A DNA stretch of 64,000 nucleotides from Bromus sterilis (GCA_950022295.1 OX465600.1:228677782-228741781), one strand, 5' to 3'; positions 24,848 through 36,704 are shown, counted from the first letter of the stretch. The notes: generated from the sequence alone by a model not told the origin. A program made the numbers and translations.

Positions 24848-26545
24848 TGAAGGGAATATGCCCGAGAGGCAATAATAAAGTGGTTATTATCTTATTCCAT
24901 GTTTATGATAAATGTTTATTTTCATGCTATAATTGTGTTAACCGGAAACGTTAATACATGTGTGTTTAATAAACAAAGAAAAGGTTCCTAGTAATGCCTC
25001 TCTTTATACTAGCTTGTTGATTAACGGATGATCAAGTTTTCCTGATCATGAACATTGGATGTTGTTAATAACAAGGTCATATCATTGGAGAATGATGTGA
25101 TGAACATACACCCACAGTAGTTATAGCAATACGATCATGTCATCAAAGTTTCTATTGCTGTATCAAACTTTCACGAAGTAACCCTAATCCTTAGACCATG
25201 AGATCACGTCAATCACTGACACCGGAAGAGTACTTTGATTCCATCAAACGTCACACCGTAACAGGGTGATTATAAAGGTGTCGTTGGGTACTTGGAAAGT
25301 GTTAGTTGAGGCTCGTGGATCAAGAGTGGGATTTGTCCATCCAGATGACGGAGAGATATACTCTGGGCCCTCTCGGTGATATCACATTGACATCGCTTGC
25401 AAGCACGTGACTGGCTCATGAGGATGTTATATCACGGAACGAGTAAAGAGAACTTGTCGGTAACGAGATCGAACTAGGTATGGATGATACCAAATGATCG
25501 GATCTCGGACAAGTAAAATATCGCGAGACAAAAGGAATTGGTTACGGAGTTTTGGTTCACACGATCACTAGTTCATCATTGAGTAAGTGGGAGCCATCAT
25601 GGATCTCCAGATACCCCTGATGATTATTCATCAAAGAAGAGTCTCTGTCATGTCCATTTTATTCACGAACCGTAGGGTGACACACTTAAGGATTCGTTGA
25701 CGCGTTTGAGTGGATACGGAACGCCGGAGAATATACTGGACAACACATGGACTGTTTGATAAAACTGCCGGAATAGTTTCGGTATATCAAAATAGTGCAA
25801 GGGGATAATTGTTAATGTGTTCATTGAATGAAGTGTTCATCAATGAAGTACTCATTGAATGAAGTGTTCATTAATTTGAGTGACATTAAACAAGATAATT
25901 AAAAGTGTTTTAATGTGATAAACTCTTGGAATTTTGAGTGGAGAATTATGGAAGTTATGGGAATAATGTGTGACCCTTTGTTTTTGTGAGTGGAGAGTCC
26001 ACCCACATGATGAGGGGAGAGGTGGGGGCACCTCTTGGGGCGTGCTACCCCTTGGGGGCTGCCTCCCCCTCCTATATATAGATGGGTGGAGGTCCTCACA
26101 CATCTCACTCATTCCTCCATCTCTCATATGCCCTTTGGTTGGCATCTTCCTCCCCTTGCTAGCTGATCCAGTTTCACGAGTACGGTGCTTAGGAGAAGCC
26201 CTGCTCAAGATCTTCTCTACCACCACCACCAATATGTCGTAGTGCTGCTGGAGTTCCCGAGAAATCCACTACTTCCGCTGCCCAACTGGAGCAAGGGGCG
26301 GAGGTCGTCACTGATCTGTACGTGTGACCGACTACGGAGACGCTGCCCGTTCGTGGCGTCAAGTCTTCATCACGACCTTGAGGTCGGCGAGTGTTCGACT
26401 ACATCACCCACGAGAATAGTTCTCGTTAAAGCTTTTGGTCTTCGAGGGTGAGTCCTTCTCAAACCGTTACAAGTAATCTTCTAGATGTGATCTTGGCTGT
26501 TTCAACCGTAGGAAATTTTTTATTTTCTATGCAACGAACCCTTTA
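24848..26545 (+). repeat. Copia A LTR2 (3' LTR)
   Basis: 1698 bp, about 99% identical to LTR1. It is followed by a PBS and leader sequence, not flanking DNA. Confidence 0.9.
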
Positions 26546-28243
26546 GTGGTATCAGAGCCAAGTTTATGTGTAGATGCTTTGTACGGTTAGAACACATAGA
26601 GATGTGGGCGTTGATCCTCTAGTTGTTACCCTCTTTTGTGCACTTGTTCATATTGCGGCAATGTTGAATTGAAGCGGCCCTAAGCGCAAATTGCGTGTCA
26701 CGCTTGACATACGGCTTGTACCGTATAAAGTGGCTTTGGGGGTGTCAGTTTCTCTAGCATTAGTGATATGGCATTTGCAACGGAGGGCCCTGCAAAGGAC
26801 GAAAAGAAACAACTAGCGAATCAACGTTGTGGTTCTTGTCCGTAGGTAAGATCGGTTCTTTCCTAGGAAGCCCAAAACCACGTAAAATTTGCAAAGATAA
26901 TTTAGAAGCGTCTAACTTGTTTTTGCAGGGCATGTGATGTGATATGGTCATTGTTACAAAATTGTTGTATGAAATGAGATTTATTGTAAACAACCGGCAG
27001 GAGCCATATGGTTGTGTTTTTCCTTTTTTAAGGCCTGCATGCTGTAGATATATCCATGAGATATATTGTAATGGAGAAGGACGACCATGGTGGTGGCGCC
27101 ATGGACCTTGGTGCCGCGCCGGTGGCATGATGGAGATCATACCAAGACGCACAAAGATGGAGATCTATTGCGAGAAGGACCATATCATATCACATTATCC
27201 ATGCATGTGATGTTTATCCTTTTATACAACTTATTTTGCTTAGTTACGATCATGATCGCTGCGGTAGCATTATAAGATGCTCCCTCTCACTTAATATCAA
27301 GATAATTATATGTTCTTCCTTAGTATGCACCGTTAATAAAGTTCGTCGTTTCGAGACACCACGTGATGATCGGGTGTGATAGACTCTATGTTCGCATACA
27401 ACGGGTGTTTTTCAAGCCTAGCATGTACAAACATGGCCTTGAAACACATGCAAATACTAAGGTTCTACTTGGCGAGCCTAGCATGTACAGACATGGCCTC
27501 GGAACATGGACTGAAAGGTTAAGCACGAGTCATATGGATGATATGATGAACCATATTGAGATGCTCGCCATTGCAGCTACACCGCCTCACGTGATGATCG
27601 GTCGTGGTGTAGTGAATTTGGTTCGTGTAATCACCAAAGACGACTCGAGGGATGTTGTTTTTGAGTGGGAGTTAGATGAACTCATTTTATCATGAACTAA
27701 ATCAAAGTGAATTTGCATAGTTCGTTGTAGTCATTGGCATTTGTTTACTACCTTGCGCTTAGCTATAATTGAGATAATAGAACTATAGAATTCTGGATAT
27801 TTAACTTTACGGACTGGTACCGTATTGTTTGAGTGTCAATCTAAAGTTTAAAGTCTTATTGCAAACTTTAGCAAACCTTGCTTACTCCATGAAATTTAAT
27901 AATTAGTATTAAATCGAGAGTATCGACTCCAGCGTTAGTATCTAAGTATCACACTTGCCTCCATAATCCTTGATATTCAAAAATTGTTTGTTATTATCAA
28001 GGTTATCTAGGATCTGAAAGGATTGTTTCAGAAACTATCATGTGTGGAAGATATAGCGATATCTGAAACAATGTTTAGTTGCAATGTGATAGAGTAAAAT
28101 TTAGTGAGAAACATGTTCTCATATTGTATGAGAATTTGTGAAGGTTGGAGACACTATGTGTCCTAATCTCCCAAAAAGGTTTTGGGAACTAATATTGTAC
28201 TCACAGTTTGTCCTTATGAGCTATGGTAGCTTTGTCATGAAAG
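26546..28243 (+). repeat. Second copy of the copia A PBS and leader, truncated
   Basis: Nearly identical to 11505-13202. It stops within TTTGTCATGAAAG, where the sequence switches to the G1 leader (GGGAACAACGTAAGG). AAG is common to both sides of the join. Confidence 0.88.
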
Positions 28244-28567
28244 GGAACAACGTAAGGCTTCTTTTTCTCCTTACCCCCTTCGTTCTGAGTTCTGAGTCAC
28301 CCTCATCTTGTTCTACGGGAAGATAGGACAAGGCTCTCCTTTGTCTGATTAGAACATCTCGTTCTTTGCTTCCTTGTAGCCGTAGGAAAGTTGTGATCGG
28401 TTGGTTAGAGTGGTTATACTCCCTGATTTATTATATCGTATGTAAGTGTTGTTTCCATGTTGTAAGAAATTGTCTTTTTCTTGCAATTACAGCCGTTATG
28501 CTGTCCGAGTCATTCCTGGTTTATCTCATAATCTGATGCATTTGCAAACTCCTTCTTTCTGTTTCAG
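28244..28567 (+). other. G1 leader, 5' end missing
   Basis: Matches the G3 leader (reverse complement of about 46359-46683). It ends CTTTCTGTTTCAG directly against the ORF0 ATG, a polypyrimidine tract plus AG like a splice acceptor. Confidence 0.7.
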
Positions 28568-29332
28568 ATGGCAGATCTTCCCCCTCGACAGATTGTTCGT
28601 TTGACCAGGTGCCTCGGTGTGCGTGGCCATCCCGCCACGTTGATCGAGATGATGTCCTATGTGGGATATCAATGGTATCCTGAGTACACCGTCGAGGAGC
28701 AGTTCCACGACTTCAACCAGACGCAGTTCCACTGCATTGTCAGGATCTACCCGCACCACCTTGGAGTCACTCAGCCTATCCACTTTGGACATGGCATTGG
28801 CATGACTGAGAACATGGCTGTGCAGGATGCTGCATACTCATGTATTACCTTGCTGAGAGAGGAGCACACTATGCTGAGAGAGACCTCGTTCCGCTATATC
28901 CCTGCTGCACTTCCAGGAGAAGAGGGATATTACACCGGACTCTACTCAGATCACTCTGCAGAAGATCCAGTACTTCAGATGACTGCTAGGTTTGCTAGTG
29001 ATCGAGATCGTGATGCACGCGCTCTCCGTTTCGAGCTTCACGCCACCCGTATTCGTCTGTATCGAGCACTGACACTCTTGGCACCCTTCGTGAGTGTTGG
29101 ATCAGTCGAGTATGATGCTATCTACCCTGTGAGGACTCAGATGCCTTCTCGAGTTGCTTGGCCCGAGATTGGAGGCATTTTTCCACCCCGTGGTCCTCTG
29201 CTTCCACCCTACGCTGGACCTAGGCCCCATCCTTGCCCAAATGGATATCAGGGTCCACAGGCCTCCGTGTTTTCCGATGGTCACCTTCAGCTACCGGGAT
29301 ACGCGGGTAAATTTTACGAGGACTACTATTGA
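28568..29332 (+). CDS. G1 ORF0: extra retrotransposon protein with a dsRBD-like domain
   Basis: A 254-codon frame between leader and gag; not Gag, Pol or Env. Residues about 20-98 follow the double-stranded-RNA-binding-domain layout: helix 1 (HPATLIEMMSYVG), strand 1 (PEYTVEEQ), strand 2 (FHCIVRIYP), strand 3 (IHFGHGIG) and helix 2 with the A-x3-A-A-x6-L spacing (AVQDAAYSCITLL). The lysines that contact RNA in classical domains (KKxAK) are absent; TENMA stands there. The remainder is charged, then proline/glycine rich (PPRGPLLPPY). A TGA replaces the GGA codon found in G3, removing the last five residues. The dsRBD call is a by-eye pattern match and the function is unknown. Confidence 0.75.
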   Translation: MADLPPRQIVRLTRCLGVRGHPATLIEMMSYVGYQWYPEYTVEEQFHDFNQTQFHCIVRIYPHHLGVTQPIHFGHGIGMTENMAVQDAAYSCITLLREEHTMLRETSFRYIPAALPGEEGYYTGLYSDHSAEDPVLQMTARFASDRDRDARALRFELHATRIRLYRALTLLAPFVSVGSVEYDAIYPVRTQMPSRVAWPEIGGIFPPRGPLLPPYAGPRPHPCPNGYQGPQASVFSDGHLQLPGYAGKFYEDYY

Positions 29333-29678
29333 GATGGAGATGAGTGAGACCGCCTGTGGTCTTACTTAGTGAGGATGTAGTAGTATCTTAGTATATTGTA
29401 CGCAAGGTGTCTAAGTTCCAGAGGCTTAGATAAATAATGTATAGGAAGTCAGAGTGCCTCTGAAGGATGTATCATCTTCATCACGTTTGTATTAGCTTGG
29501 TGCTTGTACTAATACGATGTATAGTTTGTATGACAGCTTGTGAATATATGGCTTGTATGCTTTTATCACCATGTTGTCAAGATGATTACTTCCTTTTCTC
29601 TGTAATCCTTCCAGTACTTCAATACCTTGATTAGACTCTTCAAATCAACTCTGTTTGACTTTGGTTTTCACCTTCAGG
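29333..29678 (+). other. Spacer between G1 ORF0 and gag
   Basis: About 350 bp, AT-rich, without a protein. It ends TTTTCACCTTCAG followed by G and the gag ATG, again resembling a splice acceptor. Confidence 0.55.
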
Positions 29679-30760
29679 ATGTCTCAAGGAACCCGTGGCC
29701 AGCTTGGTCGTAACCAGGGTCGTGGGAATGAACAGGAGGAAGGCAACCTTCCAGCCCCACCCACGATGGCTCAGGTTCTGATGGAGGTTGAGAGGAACCG
29801 CCGAGACTCTCACCATTTGCTGGAGGTCATTGCCCGCAACACCACTCAGAAGCGCAATGAGTTGGTGTCTCTGAACGACTTCATCAGGCTTCATCCCCCG
29901 GTTTTCAGTTACTCCACCGAGCCCCTTGACGCCGCTGACTGGCTTCGCAGCATCGAGAGGAAGCTCCAGGCAGGCCATGTTGCAGATGGCGACAGGGTCA
30001 ACTATGCCACCTATCATCTTGAAGGTGCAGCTAGCTCTTGGTGGGAGAACTTCCTGAACATGCGTCCCGTTGGACCGCCCACATCTTGGGATGAATTCTG
30101 CACTTCCTTCCGCGAGCACCACATTCCCAAGGGTCTTATGGACCGCAAGCGTGAGGAGTTCTGCAACCTCACCCAAGGCAGGAGGACCATTGACGAGTTT
30201 AGTCGTGAGTTCAACCGACTGGCTCGCTATGCTACTGAAGAGGTCTCCACCGACGCAAAGAAGCAAGAGAGGTTCCGTCGTGGACTCAATTCCGGACTCC
30301 GTCGTGAGCTCAACCTACATGACTTTGCCACTTTCCAGGTCCTTGTCAACAAGGCCATCAAGGCAGAGGACATGAACACCCCCAACGACTTTCGCAAACA
30401 CCCTAGAGACGATGGTTCATCCAGTTCCGGTTCCCATAAGCGCAAGATCTGGATCCCCAACAGTATGTTCCGCTAGAATAACCCAACGAGGCCATCCTAT
30501 GTGGCGCCTCGTCCACCAACTCAGTTCCACCCAGCTCCACCAAACAACCCAGCTCCACGCACTGTCTTTGGAGCCTATTACAAGTGTGGTCAGGCAGGCC
30601 GCTACTCTCGCGAGTGTCCCCAGAACCAGCTCCAGAATCAGAATGCTCCACCCCGTGCCGGAGGGAACAACAATGGTCGTGGCAAGCCACCCCAGAAGGT
30701 CTACACCACCAAACCCGCTCCTCCCGCCACTCGTGGACGTGTGAACCAGATTGCCGCCGA
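29679..30760 (+). pseudogene. gag: G1 gag, one stop and a damaged zinc knuckle
   Basis: I start it at MSQGTRGQ, the start shared with G3, not at an upstream in-frame ATG. The core is LHPPVF, DAADWLRSIERKLQ, SWWENFLNMRP, FCNLTQGRR and LARYATEE. A TAG at 30474-30476 replaces the CAG found in G3; coding then continues in the same frame into protease. The zinc knuckle (about 30576-30617) reads YYKCGQAGRYSREC: the first Cys is Tyr and the His is Arg, so two of four zinc ligands are lost. Gag and Pol share one frame here. Confidence 0.87.
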
Positions 30761-32514
30761 AGAGACTGACGACACCACTGACGTCATTCTTGGTACGCTC
30801 CCAGTCAATTATGTTCCTACTTCCATTCTTTTCGACCCAGGAGCATCTCATTCATTCATGTCGGAAAGTTATGCACTTCGTCATGAGTTATCCTTTGTTG
30901 AATTGTCCACCCCTATGATTATTCAAACTCCAGGGTCAAGATGGCAAACTAATAGAGTAAGCCACGGTAATCAAATTGCAATTGAGGGTTTAGTATTCCT
31001 TGCTTCACTCATAGCCCTCAAGTCTTCAGATATTGATGTCATCCTTGGCATGGATTGGCTATCAAGACAGAATGCCTACCTTGACTGCAGAGGCAAATCA
31101 GTGAAACTCACCCACCCTTCAGGCAAGACAGTCAACTACACCTCACCCAGAACAAGAACCCAAGTGCATTCTTTGAATGTACTTCCCCTTCCCGACCTTG
31201 AAGATGTTCCGGTGGTTCGTGACTTCCCGGATGTCTTTCCTGAAGAGCTGCCGGGAATGCCACCCGACAGATGTGTAGAGTTTATAGTGGATCTTGTGCC
31301 AGGAACCGCACCAATTTCTAGACGCCCATACGAAATGGTCCCACGTGAGTTAGCTGAGCCAACTGGAAGCTTTGTTGGAAAAAGGCTTCATCCGCCCTAG
31401 CTCATCGCCATGGGGTTGCCCCGTTCTGTTCGTAACGAAGAAGGATGGAACAGAAAGGATGTGCATAGACTATCGCCCGCTAAATTTAGCGACGATAAAG
31501 AACAAGTACCCATTGCCCAGGATCAATGATCTTTATGATCAACTTGCAGGATCCTCTGTCTTCTCCAAGATACATTTGAGATTAGGTTATCATCAAATAA
31601 AAATCCGAAATGAGGACATTCCCAAAACGGCTTTTACTACTCGTTATGGTCTTTACGAGTACACGGTCATGTCCTTTGGTTTAACCAATGCCCCCGCCAC
31701 TTTCTCACGCATGATGAATTCGATCTTCATGGAGTACTTAGATAAATTTGTTGTGGTTTATCTCGATGACATTCTCATCTACTCGAAGAACGAAGAAGAA
31801 CATGCTGAACACCTAAGGCTGGTATTGATGAAACTTAGAGAGCATCGCCTGTATGCTAAATTCTCCAAGTGTGAATTTTGGCTACCAGAAGTGACCTACT
31901 TAGGCCACGTGATTTCTGCAAAAGGCATTGCTGTGAATTCTGAGAGAGTTCAGGCCGTCCTTGACTGGACTCCACCTGAATCGGTTAAGCAAGTTAGGAG
32001 CTTTCTTGGCCTAGCCAGCTATTGCCGTCGCTTCGTCGAGAACTTTTCTAAAGTTGCAAAGCCTCTAACTGAACTCCTATGGACTCCCAAGTGCGAGGAA
32101 AGCTTTCAAGAGCTAAAAAGAAGGCTGACTTCTGCACCCATACTTGCACCTCCAGACACCAAAAAGGATTTCGAGATCTATTGTGACGCATGACGACAAG
32201 GGTTAGGATGCATACTTCTGCAAGATAGACATGTGGTAGCTTATGCTTCACGCCAGTTGCGGCCACATGAAGAGAACTATCCTACCCATGACCTTGAACT
32301 CGCTGTCGTAGTTCATGCCCTAACAACTTGGCGACATTACCTCCTTGGTAATCGTTGCGAGATCTATTCCGACCACCAAAGCCTCAAATGCATTTTCACC
32401 CAGCCAGATCTTAATCTCAGGCAAAGACGCTGGATTGAGTTGATAAAAGATTACGACTTAGGAATTTCTTACACCCCAGGCAAAGCCAATGTCATGGCTG
32501 ATGCACTAAGTCGT
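30761..32514 (+). pseudogene. pol: G1 pol, first part: protease, RT, RNase H
   Basis: Protease LFDPGASHSF and DVILGMDWL; RT with MCIDYRPLN, MSFGLTNAPATF and the catalytic YLDDILIYS; RNase H with YCDA, HDLELA and SDHQS. Lesions relative to G3: an 8-bp deletion near 31353 that shifts the frame; a 21-bp in-frame deletion after LTELL (near 32078); and a TGA at 32191-32193 (Ser codon TCA in G3). The sequence is cut after ADALS at 32514 by the Cassandra LTR. Confidence 0.88.
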
Positions 32515-32780
32515 TGTGACATCCTGGCTTAATAGGAATGATAGACTACTCATATCAACAAGGTGCACCTTCTTTTCCGGGAGCCCAGATCCAAAGAACT
32601 CCAAAGTTAAGCGTGCTTGGCTTGGAGCGATTTGAGGATGGGTGACCGACCGGGAAGTTGTTCTCGGGTGCGCATGAGTGAGGACAAAGTGCGCAGGAAA
32701 GACTAGTGTTGGTCTGTGGGGACAGTCTAGATCCCGCCAGGCGTACACCGGGAACCGGTGGGTGTGGCCGGGGCGTTACA
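32515..32780 (+). mobile_element. Solo LTR of a Cassandra-type TRIM element, carrying 5S rRNA-like sequence
   Basis: 266 bp beginning TGTGACATCCTGG and ending GGGGCGTTACA, with GTCGT duplicated on both sides (32510-32514 and 32781-32785). Removing the insert and one GTCGT restores the pol sequence seen in G3. The core resembles plant 5S rRNA, which is the hallmark of Cassandra LTRs. No PBS, PPT or second LTR is present, so this is a solo LTR left by LTR-LTR recombination. Confidence 0.9.
32589..32675 (+). other. 5S rRNA-like segment with internal pol III promoter, inside the Cassandra LTR
   Basis: AACTCCAAAGTTAAGCGTGC and GATGGGTGACC match the A-box and intermediate-element regions of plant 5S rRNA, with CCGGGAAGT in the box C region. 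It is not a functional 5S gene: the 5' part of 5S is missing and the ends diverge. Confidence 0.8.
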
Positions 32781-34336
32781 GTCGTAAGTCGTATTGTAAC
32801 AACCTTATGTTACAACAATATCAACCACTTCTTCATGAGGAATTTCGCAAGCTCAATCTTCAGATTGTTCCTCATGGCTATCTTTCTACCTTGGTGGCGA
32901 AACCAACTCTTGAGGATCAAATTATAGTTTCCCAAAGGCGTGCACGAGGTGTTCGCCGGATCAAGGAGAACATTGCTAGCGGAGTTGCTAAATGTTTCTC
33001 CACAGACAGCAAAGGAACGGTATTCTTTGGAAATCGTTTGGTAGTACCTAAGAATAGGGAACTAAGGCAACTCATCCTCAAGGAAGCCCATGACACACCC
33101 CTCTCGATTCATCCCGGTAGCACAAAAATGTACCGAAATCTACGCCAGAGATTTTGGTGGACTAGGATGAAGAGAGACATTGCTCAATTTGTTGCCGAAT
33201 GTGATGTTTGTCATCGCATTAAGGCAGAACATCAAAGACCTGCTGGTACACTTCAACCTTTGCCTATTCCAGAATGGAAATGGGACAAAGTCGGTATGGA
33301 CTTCATCACCGTCTTTCCAAAAACCCAGAAAGGAAACGATGCCATCTTCGTTGTCATAGATAGACTTTCCAAAGTTGCTCACTTCCTTCCAGTTTGCGAG
33401 TCTATAATTGCTAGCCAGTTAGAAGACTTGTACGTCTCAAGAATTGTATCCCTTCACGGTGTTCCTTTGGAAATCTACTCTGATCGCGGTAGCCTTTTCA
33501 CCTCTAGATTTTGGGGAAGCTTCAGAGTGCTATGGGAACTCATCTCTCCTTTAGTACAGCTTTCCATCCTCAGTCTAGCGGTCAAGTCGAAAGGGTTAAC
33601 TAAATTCTTGAAGACATGCTCAGAGCTTGTGTTATCTCATTCGGAAAGAATTGGGAGAAATCTCTTCCATTTGCCGAATTTGCTTATAACAATAGTTTTC
33701 AATCTAGTCATAACATGGCTCCTTTTGAACTCCTTTATGGACGACGATGTCGAACGCCACTAAACTGGTCAGAAACCGGTGAAAGATATTTCTTTGGACC
33801 GGATATGATCAAGGAATCAGAAGAGCAAGTTCGCATTGTTCGTGATCAATTGAAAGCAGCCCAGTCTCGTCAGAAAAGCTACTATGATCGTCATCATAGG
33901 CAAGAGAGCTACAATATGGATGAGAAGGCTTACCTTCGGGTTACTCCTCTGAAGGGAACCCAACGTTTCGGTATCAAAGGAAAGTTGGCCCCACGTTACA
34001 TCGGACCTTTCCGCATTCTAGATAAACGTGGAGAAGTTGCCTACCAACTTGAACTACCCCCGCACCTTTCCCGAGTACATGATGTATTCCATGTGTCCCA
34101 ACTCAGGCGTTGCTTCAAGGACCCCATCCGCGAAGTCGACCATGAAACGCTTGATCTCAAAGATGACCTTTCTTATCGAGAATACCCCGTTCGTGTTCTT
34201 GATTTCGCAGAGCGTGTCACTCGTCGTCGGAAGATTAAGTTTCTGAAAGTGCAATGGTCACACCACTCTGAGAGAGAAGCTACGTGGGAAAGAGAAGACC
34301 GTCTCAGTGCCGAGTATCCCTCCTTCCTCCCGCAGA
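32781..34336 (+). pseudogene. pol: G1 pol, second part: integrase and C-terminal domain
   Basis: Integrase inserts element DNA into the chromosome. The zinc-binding HHCC region (IHPGSTKMY ... CDVCHRIKAEH), the DDE core (GMDFIT; YSDRGS) and the GQVERVN motif are recognisable. A 1-bp deletion near 33525 shifts the frame, and a TAA at 33600-33602 replaces the Gln codon after the catalytic Glu. Coding then continues from 33616 through GYNNSF-like and LAPRYIGPF motifs to a chromodomain-like tail (VQWSHHSEREATWERED). G2 interrupts after FLPQ at 34336; the last codons lie at 59944-60008. Confidence 0.87.
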
Positions 34337-36704
34337 TGTAACATCCCAATTTTTTGTAAAAATTTGGATGTTAATAGAATCATTTGTGCATACCATTTTC
34401 CCCATTTGCATATTGGATCTTTTGGATTTTCTTTCCAATTTATTTTAACCCATTATCAAGAGAGAAGATAACATGACTTCTTCAACATAAAAAGGGTTAA
34501 GAAAATATTGGAGCATTTTATTTTATTTTAATAAAGCATTTCGGAAATTTAATAAATCCTAAAATTCCTTTTGGAATTTATTAATTTTCCAAAATGACTT
34601 TATAAATAAATTTTCGCATTTTATAAAATTGCATTGAGCTAGGAATATTTATCCTAGACTTTATAAAAACTTCGTTGAGGTTTTATTAGAGTGTTATTAA
34701 ACTTATTTTTGAAATATATTTTCTATAGTATTTTATTTTGACAAGGAAAAATTTACAATATTTTCCTATATATTTATAATATTCTTTTTTTATTTATTAC
34801 GTATTTTTTTGAGGTAATTTTTTAAAAAAAAATTCGGCCGCCAGGCCAGCCAGCTGGCCGGCCCAGCAACCAGGCCCCGCCCCGTCTTCCCCGTTCGCAC
34901 GTACGTGCATACGGACGCGCAGCAGCACGCAGCACAGCAGGAGCTAGGCGCTGCAGCGCCGGCCGCGCCCGACCAGCCGCGTCCTTCCTTCCTTCCTTCC
35001 CCGCGTACCCCGCACCTTCCTTCTCCGCCCCGACACCATTAAAGCCTCCATTAATCCGCCATTAAAGAGTTCGCCGGAATTTTCGCACTTGCCGGATTTC
35101 GTCGCCGGGAGCACGCATCTGGACACCCCCTCCCCCTATATAAATCACCCCTGCGTGCCCCTCCTCCCACTCGTCCAAAGCCCCCAAAAATCTTGCCAAA
35201 AGCCGCACCGTAGCTCGCGAATTTGCTCGCCGAAGTTCGCCGGTCGAGCTCCGCCTCAGCGTCGATCACGTCGCCGGTAAGCCGTCTTGAGACCCCAAAC
35301 TCTGGAAATTGGTTGCCCTCGTCATTGCGCATCTTATGGACAAAATTTTTCCTCTTCTCGTGCACCACAGCAGGGTCCCGGAGCTCGCGCGTCCACCGGA
35401 GTTCGCCGGAGTTCACCGCCGCCCCGCCACGTCGTAGCCACGCCGGAGACCGCCGCCACCACCCCGCGCATCCCCACGCCGAGCCGCCCCTCCCCGACAC
35501 CTCCCTCGCCGCCAATCCCCGCCGGAGCCGCCGCCCCACGAAGAAGACGCCGACGGCCACGTACAGTACGTGTACGTTTCTTCCTGTGTAGAAGAAGATA
35601 GGAAAAAAAACGTTTTTAGTTATTTATTTATTTTAGACCATTCACTAGATTAAAATTAGCCCACCTATATTATTTTACTCGTTTATTAGTTTTAGACGAA
35701 ACCAAATCCCGCGTTTAATTATTTTTTTCATCCCTCTATCGCGTGGAAACCTGTTTTCAAAATTTTGGAATTTTAAAATATGAGTTCGAATATATTTCAA
35801 TTCAAACTTCGTTTGACCATAATTTTATAACCGTAGCTCGGTTTACCGATTCTTTTTGCAAATCGAAAACCTAAATTATCTATTTCACTTAGGAATTTCA
35901 TCAACAAGTTTCACACAATTTTTGTTCCGTTTTACAAAACTTTTTCATTCCTTTTCTTTTCAAGATTTGTCGAAACTTTGTTTTCGTTTCTTTTGTATTA
36001 TATTTTGATTGGATGCACTTGTTTGTTTGCGATAGATTGCCCCGAGTGCGAAGCGGAATATTTCCAGTCCTTAGAGTTTGACCAGCAGAAGCCAGACAAG
36101 TCTACCTTTGATCATTTTCCACTTTACCTATGTTTTATTGCATGTAGTACCCCTTTCTTAGAATGCATAAGTAGAAGTTTACTTTCTCGCAAACCCAGTA
36201 GTTCAATTTGTGGTAGGTTTAACTTGTCACCATCGTGTAGGAAATTGTAGTGCTATGCTATTGTAGACGTGGATTGGAGAGTGAATTCACGATGAGATGA
36301 GTGACTTTGTAGTAAATCAGGACCAAGTTAAACTCAATGAACTACCTGGGTGGAACGGTTGGAGGCACCCTGGAGGAACCAGTGGAGATGCCTAAGTGAC
36401 CTGGAGGTGGCCAGGGATCACTGCGGAAAGCCACTCAGGCTTAAAGAGATTTTATCATATTGTCATTTTCTAGAAGCTTACGTGTGCAGCCACAAGCCAT
36501 TATGGGCTCTGGCTTGGTTGCTTAGTAGTAGTGACTCTTGCTAGGTGGTGCTCACAACGTAGTGTTGGTAGGTGGGATGGGCACCGCCAGAGTAAGGGAA
36601 ACTCTTCTAAAAGACCATGTCTCGACCTTCCCGTTTCCATACAAAGTGTAGTGTGCAAATACCAATGGAGGTGGTCGAGTCTTGTGGGGAAAAGTGCACA
36701 AACC
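34337..36704 (+). repeat. G2 5' LTR, left part
   Basis: Very AT-rich first 500 bp, then a GC-rich block with the TATA box (35136-35145). A donor-like CCGGTAAGCC follows near 35273. An acceptor-like GCGATAG at 36029-36035 precedes a peptide-like segment (CPECEAEYFQSLEF). G3 is inserted at 36705 in the short duplicated AAACC. Confidence 0.92.
35136..35145 (+). promoter_or_regulatory. Probable TATA box, G2 5' LTR
   Basis: CTATATAAAT, with pyrimidine-rich CTCCTCCCACTC about 25 bases downstream as a likely start region. The 3' LTR copy is at 57807-57816. Confidence 0.65.

Larger units (their letters stand above)
9806..28243 (+). mobile_element. Copia A: Ty1/copia element (Angela/BARE-related), LTR-internal-LTR-internal, right end deleted
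   Basis: It starts TGAAGGGAATATGCCC at 9806 in the G1 5' LTR (left target bases CATCA, 9801-9805). Order: LTR1 (9806-11504), PBS, leader and decayed pol (to 15840, resuming after copia B at 24169), PPT, LTR2 (24848-26545), then a second copy of PBS and leader (26546-28243). That second copy ends abruptly in the G1 leader, sharing AAG (28241-28243) with both partners. No third LTR and no right TSD remain. LTR1 and LTR2 differ at about 17 sites in 1.7 kb, and the two leader copies at about 12, by eye. Confidence 0.88.

Noticed and set aside
24848..28243. An independent second copia insertion beginning at 24848
   Set aside because: It is preceded by a polypurine tract and RNase H remnants in the right order, with no target-site duplication, so it is the 3' LTR of copia A followed by duplicated internal sequence.
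32589..32675. Functional 5S rRNA gene
   Set aside because: Only part of 5S is present, inside a TG..CA element with its own target-site duplication.
32515..32780. tRNA- or 5S-derived SINE
   Set aside because: No poly-A or poly-T tail; LTR-type termini and a 5-bp duplication fit a Cassandra solo LTR better.
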